Assembly (NCBI GenBank): GCA_902795955.1
Contig: CADBNJ010000146.1
Span: 1 to 13,917 of the forward strand
Direction: 5' to 3'
DNA: 13,917 bases
DNA from: Oscillospiraceae bacterium
GTDB taxonomy: Bacteria > Bacillota > Clostridia > Saccharofermentanales > Saccharofermentanaceae
In this document: positions 8,471 through 13,917 of the stretch, one piece after another
Layout: each line of letters starts with the position of its first letter
Position numbering within the stretch: position 1 is the first letter of the stretch
Program-made: the position numbers and the translations under genes
Notes under the pieces: generated by a model
Databases searched by the model: none
Seen by the model: only the letters and a program-made list of their open reading frames with translations
Told to the model about the DNA's origin: nothing

Positions 8471-9654
8471 ACCCAGTCCTCACTTGTAATTACCTTTATG
8501 TGTTCTTTTATGTGAGACATCAGATGTTCCATCTCATCCTTACTGTCGAAAACCATGAATACCACTCCCAGCTTGTGAAGGGGCTTGGACAGCAGCATTC
8601 CTTTGCTGAAGTAGAGGAATCTTTCCGTAATGTGCCTTTCCATCTCTTGGGAGAATACAACGTTCTGCAAATATCCGGTATTCTCGGACAGGATAACCTG
8701 ACGGACAAAGAATCTATCCGTAATATCAGACACACATTCACCGAATGGAAGTCCCAATGAAGACTCTAATATCGCCCGGGGATAATCAAGCCCTGTTACA
8801 TATTTAACAAACTCAATATAAAGATCTCCGGGACTTCTCCGGCATACTTCGAGTATTACGGGAGTTCCGTCCTCCTTCAACCTGAACTGTATGTGGACAA
8901 GACCGTCCTTGAGTTGAAGGGCACCGCATATCTTATTGACCTGCTCTGTGAGGGAATGTATGGAGCTCTCCGGGACATCAGACGGGAAACATACGGCTGA
9001 CACGGCGTATTCGTAATAATCATGGTATTCGTTATCGCAGAAACTGAAGACTACTTTGTTGCCGGCTACAAGAGAGGAATAACCGTGATCTGTTCCGTCA
9101 ATAACCTCTTCAACAAGTATTCTGTTGATCCTGCTGCTGTGGAAGGCCTCTGCTGCGGCTCTGATAAGATCATCCCTGTGCAGGCATTTTGTGATCCCTA
9201 TCCCTCCGAAAGCGTCAACAGGCTTGACCAGACAGGGAAATGTAATGCCGCTTAATTGTTCCACCTCATTCAACGAATGGAATTCATAGAACCATGGAGC
9301 AGGAATCCCTATTGAACGTGCAAACTTCCTGAATTCATTCTTGTTATGTATAACACGGATCTTAGCCATATCATCATAGCCGGGAAGACCGAGGTCATTG
9401 CACACCTGACCGGCCGCAAGATAGGCGTAATCACTGCATGAGGAACATATTCCGGCAACGCCGTAGGATGATGCTATGGATCTTACGGATGCGGGGTCAG
9501 AATAATCACATCTTACATACTTATCTGCCAGTCCGTTGCCGGGAGCATCTTCATTGTTGCCGCAGACAATGGTGTAATACCCCATTTCCTTTGAGGCATT
9601 TATCAGAGGTATCTCAGAATATCCGCCGTTCGATATAAGGACTCTATTTGCCAT
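8467..9654 (-). CDS. ATP-grasp ligase family protein (second of two)
   Basis: A second putative carboxylate-amine ligase, 395 residues, clearly different in sequence from the one at 5129-6340. It has an N-terminal pre-ATP-grasp domain (RVLISNGGYSEIPLINASKE, 4-23), the ATP-binding CLVKPVDAFGGIGI (141-154, K144), LVEEVIDG (180-187), HIQFRL (254-259) and the metal-site strand ILEVCRRSPGD (267-277). E269 is kept, but Cys271 sits where many family members have Asn. ATG at 9654-9652 has only a weak ribosome-binding site (GGTGA about five bases away). The gene is the first of a two-gene minus-strand operon with the oxidoreductase. It may add an acyl or aminoacyl group to a sugar or to a precursor; no substrate can be assigned. 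Confidence 0.82.
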   Translation of the reverse strand: MANRVLISNGGYSEIPLINASKEMGYYTIVCGNNEDAPGNGLADKYVRCDYSDPASVRSIASSYGVAGICSSCSDYAYLAAGQVCNDLGLPGYDDMAKIRVIHNKNEFRKFARSIGIPAPWFYEFHSLNEVEQLSGITFPCLVKPVDAFGGIGITKCLHRDDLIRAAAEAFHSSRINRILVEEVIDGTDHGYSSLVAGNKVVFSFCDNEYHDYYEYAVSAVCFPSDVPESSIHSLTEQVNKICGALQLKDGLVHIQFRLKEDGTPVILEVCRRSPGDLYIEFVKYVTGLDYPRAILESSLGLPFGECVSDITDRFFVRQVILSENTGYLQNVVFSQEMERHITERFLYFSKGMLLSKPLHKLGVVFMVFDSKDEMEHLMSHIKEHIKVITSEDWV

Positions 9655-9719
9655 TATTCACCATCTTCAATTTAAAGATTCTATTGATTTATACTATAAC
9701 ACATAATGAATTATTCTTC

Positions 9720-9748
9720 TTGCAGTCAGATATGCAATCAATTATATT
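9720..9748 (+). promoter_or_regulatory. Candidate promoter for the methyltransferase and half-transporter genes
   Basis: TTGCAG (9720-9725) and TATATT (9743-9748) are separated by 17 bases. Transcription would begin near 9755, downstream of the ATG at 9749 but upstream of the well-spaced ATG at 9806, which supports the shorter protein. It lies in the 9655-9805 gap between divergent genes, which is AT-rich and otherwise shows no gene. No clear promoter for the minus-strand gene was found there; TATAGT/TATAAA-like boxes exist around 9690 without a good -35. Confidence 0.4.
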
Positions 9749-9805
9749 ATGGCTGTGTCTGCAATGATTTTGCAGTCCCTATTTATCACACGAGGGGAAG
9801 ACGGT

Positions 9806-10903
9806 ATGCATCCTGATTACGCCGGATCATTAGATCACAGATTAGATGAACTTAGAGATAAGAGGAGCAGTATCAGGTTATTCCTGTATGGTACCGGCGC
9901 ACAGTCCCGGATAGCATTAAGACTACTGGGTGAGAAGGATCTGACTCCGGATGCTTATATTGTCGACGATAAGTATTATTCGGCAGAGACCGTCAACGGT
10001 ATCCCGGTATTGAAGTACAGTGATTATTGCGGACAGCAGGAATCCCGGGACAACATATGGATCTGTATCGACAACAGGGATCTTGCTTTGGCCGTGAAGG
10101 AACGGCTTAAGACAGATAATGTGATAATTGCATCTTTCCCGATAGAAGCGTACAGGAAAGATCACTATCTTGATATCAGGTATTATCTTGAGAACAAGGA
10201 GCTTTTTGATCAGACAAGGGCAATGCTGGATGATGAAGAGTCTGCTGTCACATTCGACGAGTATGTCAATGCATGCGTGACCGGTGATACATCAGGACTT
10301 GCGGAGCACAACAGGGAGAAGCAGTATTTTAACGATATAACCCGCGGCATCGATCCTTCTGTATTTGTGGACTGCGGGGCGTTCATTGGTGATTCTGTTG
10401 TTGATTTCCTTGAGTTCTACGGACAGGACCGCGTCAGAAGGATCTATTCTTTCGAGCCTGACGGCGCGAACATAGCCGAGATCAACAGGAAGGTGGCGGA
10501 AAAGATCATCCCACCGGATAAGTTCGTGCTGTTTGATAAGGGCGTATCGGACGGACATCATGTGTTCCGGTTCAATTCCGCAGGTGACGGTTCTGTCATT
10601 TCAGAAGACGGTGATATCGAGATCGAAGTGGATAACATAGATAACCTTATTCCTGACGGGGACAGAGTTACTTTCATCAAGATGGATGTGGAAGGGAGTG
10701 AACTGGATGCTCTGAAGGGTGCATCACGTATTATCTCCGGAGATGTTCCCGCTCTTGCCGTCTGTGTTTACCATAAGAGGGAGGATCTGATAACGATACC
10801 GCAGTATATTGCTTCGCTTGATACCGGCAGCAGATATACGTACTATATAAGACACCATAATGATAATCTGATGGAACTGGTCCTTTATGCAATCCCACAC
10901 TAA
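9806..10903 (+). CDS. FkbM-family SAM-dependent methyltransferase with N-terminal Rossmann-like domain
   Basis: FkbM-type enzymes methylate hydroxyls of sugars or other natural-product groups. The C-terminal half has FVDCGAFIGDS (187-197, SAM-binding loop), YSFEPDGAN (214-222) and the family hallmark FIKMDVEGSELDALKGA (290-306). The N-terminal part (about 23-75, with LFLYGTGAQSR) looks like a separate Rossmann-like domain of a type found attached to some sugar-modifying enzymes. I chose ATG 9806 (365 residues) because GAGGGG (9792-9797) lies eight bases upstream and the likely promoter -10 ends at 9748. The in-frame ATG at 9749 would add 19 residues but has no ribosome-binding site. The 3' end overlaps the next gene by 17 bases, so it is coupled to the transporter pair. 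A sugar O-methyl role is an inference from context. Confidence 0.83.
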   Translation: MHPDYAGSLDHRLDELRDKRSSIRLFLYGTGAQSRIALRLLGEKDLTPDAYIVDDKYYSAETVNGIPVLKYSDYCGQQESRDNIWICIDNRDLALAVKERLKTDNVIIASFPIEAYRKDHYLDIRYYLENKELFDQTRAMLDDEESAVTFDEYVNACVTGDTSGLAEHNREKQYFNDITRGIDPSVFVDCGAFIGDSVVDFLEFYGQDRVRRIYSFEPDGANIAEINRKVAEKIIPPDKFVLFDKGVSDGHHVFRFNSAGDGSVISEDGDIEIEVDNIDNLIPDGDRVTFIKMDVEGSELDALKGASRIISGDVPALAVCVYHKREDLITIPQYIASLDTGSRYTYYIRHHNDNLMELVLYAIPH

Positions 10904-11258
10904 GAAGAGCAGCATATTACTTTTTGCATTTCTTCATATTACGCTGCTTATAATGTCTTTCAGCGGAGTTATGAGCAAGTCTGCTGCGGGAGAGGCTTTT
11001 CTCAGCCTTAGATTCTGCCTGTTCTATGGAGGAATGATCCTCATTCTCGGTGTCTATGCCATCTGCTGGCAGCAACTGATCAAAAGGCTGCCTTTGTCAC
11101 TGGCATATGCAAACAAAGCCGTTACTGTGATCTGGGGAATGGTATGGGGCGTAATGTTTTTTGGTGAACAGATAACGGCAAAGAAACTCATCGGAGCTGC
11201 GATAGTAATTGTTGGAGTAGTCCTGTATTCAATGGAGAACAACAATGAACGGGATTAA
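10887..11258 (+). CDS. Four-helix SMR/EamA-type half-transporter, ArnE/ArnF-like (first subunit)
   Basis: A 123-residue membrane protein with four predicted helices (about 9-29, 41-62, 72-93, 99-115), the size and layout of a small-multidrug-resistance-fold subunit. LPLSLAYANKAVTVIWG (68-84) and the GEQITAKKLIGAAIVIVG stretch (93-110) resemble the helix 3-4 region of this superfamily. The first helix lacks the conserved Glu used by EmrE-type proton-coupled drug exporters, which fits a lipid-linked-sugar flippase better than drug efflux. The start overlaps the methyltransferase by 17 bases and is needed to complete helix 1. No strong ribosome-binding site is visible, so translation probably depends on coupling. 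It probably forms a heterodimer with the next gene product. The Und-P-sugar substrate is inferred from the ArnC-like enzyme nearby. Confidence 0.75.
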   Translation: MQSHTKKSSILLFAFLHITLLIMSFSGVMSKSAAGEAFLSLRFCLFYGGMILILGVYAICWQQLIKRLPLSLAYANKAVTVIWGMVWGVMFFGEQITAKKLIGAAIVIVGVVLYSMENNNERD

Positions 11259-11592
11259 TTGGATCTACGCGCTTGTACTGATCGGCGGCGTCTTCATAAG
11301 CTCTGTATCGCAGATCCTGCTCAAGAAGTCTGCAGACAGGGAGCACGGATCCTTTATCAGGGAATACCTTAACCCGGCGGTTATAATCTCATACTCAGTC
11401 TTCGTGATCGCAACGTTCATGTCAATATATGCGTACAAGGGGATCCCGCTGTCCATGGGTGCGATACTGGATTCAACGGGATATATCTTCGTAACTGTCT
11501 TAAGTGCAGTATTCCTCAAGGAGAAGCCTACAATCCGCAAGGTCACCGCCCTGTGCATCATCATTGCGGGCATTGCTGTCTATTCACTCTGA
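11245..11592 (+). CDS. Four-helix SMR/EamA-type half-transporter, ArnE/ArnF-like (second subunit)
   Basis: A 115-residue membrane protein with four predicted helices (about 5-26, 43-63, 70-91, 98-114). The first-helix segment VFISSVSQILLKKSA (16-30) resembles the start of ArnE, and IPLSMGAILDSTGYIFVTV (67-85) with LKEKPTIRK (91-99) is typical of the SMR/EamA half-transporters found beside polyprenyl-phosphate glycosyltransferases. Helix 1 has no acidic residue. ATG 11245 has GGAGA (11234-11238) upstream and overlaps the partner gene by 14 bases, so near-equal production of two unequal subunits is expected, as for ArnE and ArnF. The last nine bases overlap the convergent membrane-protein gene. 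Role: flipping a lipid-linked sugar outward (inferred). Confidence 0.77.
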   Translation: MNGINWIYALVLIGGVFISSVSQILLKKSADREHGSFIREYLNPAVIISYSVFVIATFMSIYAYKGIPLSMGAILDSTGYIFVTVLSAVFLKEKPTIRKVTALCIIIAGIAVYSL

Positions 11593-13365
11593 TCTGTAGT
11601 ACTTCCAGATCTTAAATCCGTCAGGTTCTCCGATGAGTTTTATGTCCGTATTCTCATCGTAATGCTGTCTCAAATAAGTCAGTTTATTATCATAGAAATA
11701 ATTATCCACAACTCTTATATTGTCATTACAGATACTCCCGAAAGGATTGTCAGGGTCGATCCCGTTATACATAAAAACCTTGGATTGGCCGGGGAACTGC
11801 ATCATCGTAAGGCCTCCGGTGTAGAAATAGTTATCTCTGAAATAATAACTGTCAAGCCTCTTCCACGGATTATGGTTATACGATCCGATAAAAAGAAAAG
11901 TGTTGAAATCGAACAGATAATAATTATCCTTGTCATTCTCTATAACACTCAGCAGTTCTTCACACGGGCGTCTTGATGAGATTCTGATATTATATTTGTT
12001 CGGATTATATCCGCCTGAATTCTGCATGGTGTTCCAGACGTAGCCGAAGTAATGCTCCTGATCGAGCGTTTTGTATGAAGTATCGGGAAGATAGACTGCC
12101 AAGTGCCACAGCATAAATGCGGCTGCTGCCAAAGAAAGGATCAGATGTTTTGACTTTGCCGGTAATCGGGAACTTCCGGGAATGACACCGGCAATATATC
12201 CCATGGCAATCGCGCAGCTTATGATTATACTGCACTCCGTACGGTAATTTATCCGCCCGTAGAAATAGAAGGCGATTATCAGAATGGCTGATACAAGAAA
12301 AGGGATAAGATGCCGTAACCAAACTTTTCTATTCAGTGCAATGTTAAAGACCATCATTGCGACAACACCCCATATGACAGTGTATTCCCAGTAATTCTTA
12401 TCTGCTATTTTTTGTGCCTTTTCACTTAGATTGATCTGCTTTTTGCTGTTCTGAGCGTTGATGATCTCAATAAAGCTTTTAAGTTTTGCCTCGTCAAAAA
12501 CGCTCCTGTCAGTGAAATTCCATGTGCCGATCATCACATAATCGTTGAAATCAATACCAATATCAGACAACGGTTCCCTGATATCCTCGAAGTTATACGA
12601 TTTATCCGAATCGGTAATCTGCGGACGGTATGATTCCATGTGCTTGAAATTTCCGTATTCCTGATCTGTATTCCATATCAGCAGATTTGCATACTGCAAT
12701 GCGAAAGCGAGAATCACAGCACCTGTGCACATCAACAGTCTTGAGAGAATGCGCTTTCTGTTCCTTACAGCTTCGTAAATGAATACTGCCAGCAGAAACG
12801 GCGCAGATATATATATGGTCTGCAGTCTCAGCAGCACTCCTGCGGTGATCAGGGATAATCCTGCTGTTACCGGTCCGGCCTTCAGACCGTTCTCATCCCA
12901 TATTCCCGCCAGAAAGACAAGGCCACCGGATGTGACTGCGACAGCCGCGGCTTTGGTGAACTGGGTCAAAATATAAAGGTCATCCGTAAAGAAAACGAGA
13001 AAGATGATGCATATAACCAGTTTGGCCAATGTATCAGTCCTGTCCCCGCAGCGCCTCAGTATCAGCCATAGAACAGATGTTACCGATGCGAACCCGAGCA
13101 GTATGAGGAACAGGAAATAGAAGCTGACTCCGGGGATCAATGTGTAGAGTGTTTTAAGGAAATAACCGAGTAAAATATTAGAATAAAGAAGATGCGGATC
13201 GCTTCTTCCCTCAAATGCTCCGGACAGTATCGCGTCCTCAAAAAAGTCATCTGCCGTCTCGTATTTCTGGTCACAGAAAATAACGGCGGCAGCAAAGAAA
13301 ATGCCGTTCAATACTAATGCGGTCAGCAGAGGATGCTTCTTTATATTACTATATAATTTATCCAT
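11584..13365 (-). CDS. Large polytopic membrane protein, probable GT-C-type glycosyltransferase (593 aa)
   Basis: Not recognised as a named gene. A first helix (about 13-31) is followed by a loop with an acidic cluster, KYETADDFFEDAILSGAFEG (34-53). The D39-D40 pair sits where GT-C enzymes carry catalytic or metal-binding acids. SDPHLLYSNILLGYFLKTLY (55-74) is of a type I recall from clostridial membrane proteins of unknown function near glycan loci. Roughly ten helices follow, with a hydrophilic loop around residues 240-310 and a soluble C-terminal region (from about 430). It has no obvious Shine-Dalgarno. A consensus promoter ends about ten bases before the ATG, implying an almost leaderless mRNA. 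It converges on the transporter pair with a nine-base overlap. A role as the external transferase for the lipid-linked sugar is inferred. Confidence 0.65.
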   Translation of the reverse strand: MDKLYSNIKKHPLLTALVLNGIFFAAAVIFCDQKYETADDFFEDAILSGAFEGRSDPHLLYSNILLGYFLKTLYTLIPGVSFYFLFLILLGFASVTSVLWLILRRCGDRTDTLAKLVICIIFLVFFTDDLYILTQFTKAAAVAVTSGGLVFLAGIWDENGLKAGPVTAGLSLITAGVLLRLQTIYISAPFLLAVFIYEAVRNRKRILSRLLMCTGAVILAFALQYANLLIWNTDQEYGNFKHMESYRPQITDSDKSYNFEDIREPLSDIGIDFNDYVMIGTWNFTDRSVFDEAKLKSFIEIINAQNSKKQINLSEKAQKIADKNYWEYTVIWGVVAMMVFNIALNRKVWLRHLIPFLVSAILIIAFYFYGRINYRTECSIIISCAIAMGYIAGVIPGSSRLPAKSKHLILSLAAAAFMLWHLAVYLPDTSYKTLDQEHYFGYVWNTMQNSGGYNPNKYNIRISSRRPCEELLSVIENDKDNYYLFDFNTFLFIGSYNHNPWKRLDSYYFRDNYFYTGGLTMMQFPGQSKVFMYNGIDPDNPFGSICNDNIRVVDNYFYDNKLTYLRQHYDENTDIKLIGEPDGFKIWKYYRSE

Positions 13366-13374
13366 ATACGAGCG

Positions 13375-13403
13375 ATAATAAATAAAACAATTTGTGTTGT
13401 CAA
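13375..13403 (-). promoter_or_regulatory. Strong promoter for the second GT-C gene
   Basis: Read on the minus strand, this is a perfect -35 TTGACA (plus-strand 13403-13398), a 17-base spacer, and -10 TATTAT (13380-13375), which matches five of six consensus bases. Predicted initiation lies near 13368, only a few bases before the start codon at 13365. It is the best sigma-A-type match in the window. Confidence 0.65.
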
Positions 13404-13408
13404 TTATC

Positions 13409-13437
13409 TTGATTTAACTGCTTATATTAGCGATAAT
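13409..13437 (+). promoter_or_regulatory. purC: Candidate purC promoter
   Basis: TTGATT (13409-13414) and GATAAT (13432-13437) are separated by 17 bases, giving a leader of about 34 bases that ends with the very strong AAGGAGGA (13463-13470) seven bases before the purC ATG. It is placed back to back with the minus-strand promoter of the GT-C gene; the -35 elements lie about five bases apart. I see no purine riboswitch in this short leader. Confidence 0.5.
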
Positions 13438-13477
13438 TGCTATATTGCAAATTATTCCTTTGAAGGAGGATAAATAT

Positions 13478-13917
13478 ATGTTGATCAAAGACACAGATTT
13501 CATTGACATGCCGGTGTTTATCAAGGGCAAGGTGCGTAATGTATACGACCTGGGAGATTCTCTCCTCATGATCGTTACCGACAGGATCTCGGCTTTCGAC
13601 GTGGTGTTCGACGAGCTCATTCCCGATAAGGGCAAGGTTCTGTCCTCCATCTCGGCTTTCTGGTTTGACTTCACAAAGGATATCATCCCCAACCATGTAA
13701 TTACGACAGATCCCAAGGAGTATCCTATGGGACTTGACAAGTACGAGGAGGAGCTCAAGGGCAGATCCATGCTCGTCAAGAAGGTCAAGATGCTCCCCGC
13801 AGAGTGCATCGTAAGAGGATACCTCGAAGGTTCTGCTCTCAAGGAATACAAGAAGAGCGGCACGGTCGGCGGCATCAAGATGCCTGAGGGACTGCGCCAG
13901 GGCGATAAGCTCCCTGA
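13478..13917 (+). CDS. purC: SAICAR synthase (phosphoribosylaminoimidazole-succinocarboxamide synthase), 3' truncated by window edge
   Basis: PurC joins aspartate to CAIR using ATP, giving SAICAR in purine biosynthesis (cytoplasm). The 146 complete codons visible begin MLIKDTDFIDMPVFIKGKVR and include KGKVRNVYDLGDS (16-28, glycine-loop and ATP-binding region), VTDRISAFDVVF (33-44), and the family signature ECIVRGYLEGSALKEYKKSG (109-128). The frame runs off the window without a stop. ATG 13478 follows AAGGAGGA by seven bases. Codon use is that of a well-expressed housekeeping gene, with nearly all Lys as AAG and no ATA among the visible codons, in contrast with the glycan genes to its left. 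Identification is firm. Confidence 0.95.
   Translation, partial: MLIKDTDFIDMPVFIKGKVRNVYDLGDSLLMIVTDRISAFDVVFDELIPDKGKVLSSISAFWFDFTKDIIPNHVITTDPKEYPMGLDKYEEELKGRSMLVKKVKMLPAECIVRGYLEGSALKEYKKSGTVGGIKMPEGLRQGDKLP

Noticed and set aside
10887..11592. A multidrug efflux pair of the SMR family
   Set aside because: Neither first helix carries the conserved Glu, and the genes sit in a glycan locus; a lipid-linked-sugar flippase fits better.
13438..13477. A purine riboswitch or PurR box before purC
   Set aside because: The leader is only about 34 bases, too short for an aptamer, and no recognisable operator is present.
13414..13878. A 154-codon open frame on the minus strand opposite purC
   Set aside because: It covers the purC promoter, ribosome-binding site and coding start, and the translated sequence has no domain features; purC is unambiguous.
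1..13917. CRISPR arrays, tRNA/rRNA genes, insertion sequences or prophage genes
   Set aside because: No spaced direct repeats, RNA gene signatures, transposase or integrase motifs were found on either strand.

Overview
The window looks like a chromosomal segment of a low-to-moderate GC Bacillota, probably a gut- or rumen-type clostridium. The grounds are strong Shine-Dalgarno sites (AAGGAGGA before purC), sigma-A-type promoters, tight gene packing and protein sequences of clostridial flavour; the assignment is an inference and genus cannot be read. Two housekeeping genes bound it: the 3' end of hisB (histidine synthesis) at the left edge and the 5' end of purC (purine synthesis) at the right edge. 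Everything between them (about 322-13365) looks like a cell-envelope glycan modification locus. No RNA genes, CRISPR arrays, insertion sequences or transposases were seen.

Layout. Plus strand, 322-7294: a membrane GT-C-type glycosyltransferase whose GTG start overlaps the hisB stop, then rmlA, rmlB and a wecE-like aminotransferase (together predicted to make a dTDP-4-amino-4,6-dideoxyhexose, most likely dTDP-Fuc4N), an ATP-grasp ligase, and an ArnC/GtrB-like family 2 glycosyltransferase with two C-terminal membrane helices. Minus strand, 9654-7289: a second ATP-grasp ligase translationally coupled to a Gfo/Idh/MocA oxidoreductase. Plus strand, 9806-11592: an FkbM-type methyltransferase followed by two overlapping four-helix SMR/EamA-like half-transporters resembling the ArnE/ArnF flippase. 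Minus strand, 13365-11584: a second large GT-C-like membrane protein. The convergent gene ends overlap by a few bases, leaving no room for terminators.

How the genes may work together (inference). RmlA, RmlB and the aminotransferase build a nucleotide-activated 4-amino sugar. One or both ATP-grasp enzymes, the oxidoreductase and the FkbM methyltransferase would supply modifications, for example an amide-linked acyl or aminoacyl group and a methyl group. The ArnC-like enzyme would load the sugar on undecaprenyl phosphate, the SMR pair would flip it, and a GT-C protein would transfer it to a surface polymer outside the membrane. This is the logic of a three-component (Gtr/Arn-type) glycosylation system, here with its own aminosugar pathway. 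Rhamnose genes rmlC and rmlD are absent, which argues against dTDP-rhamnose as the local product.

Regulation visible in the DNA: a probable promoter with an overlapping palindrome before rmlA, a promoter inside the originally longest methyltransferase reading frame that moves its start to 9806, and back-to-back promoters in the 13366-13477 gap serving the second GT-C gene and purC. A 9-base motif AGCGATAAT recurs at three of these promoter regions.
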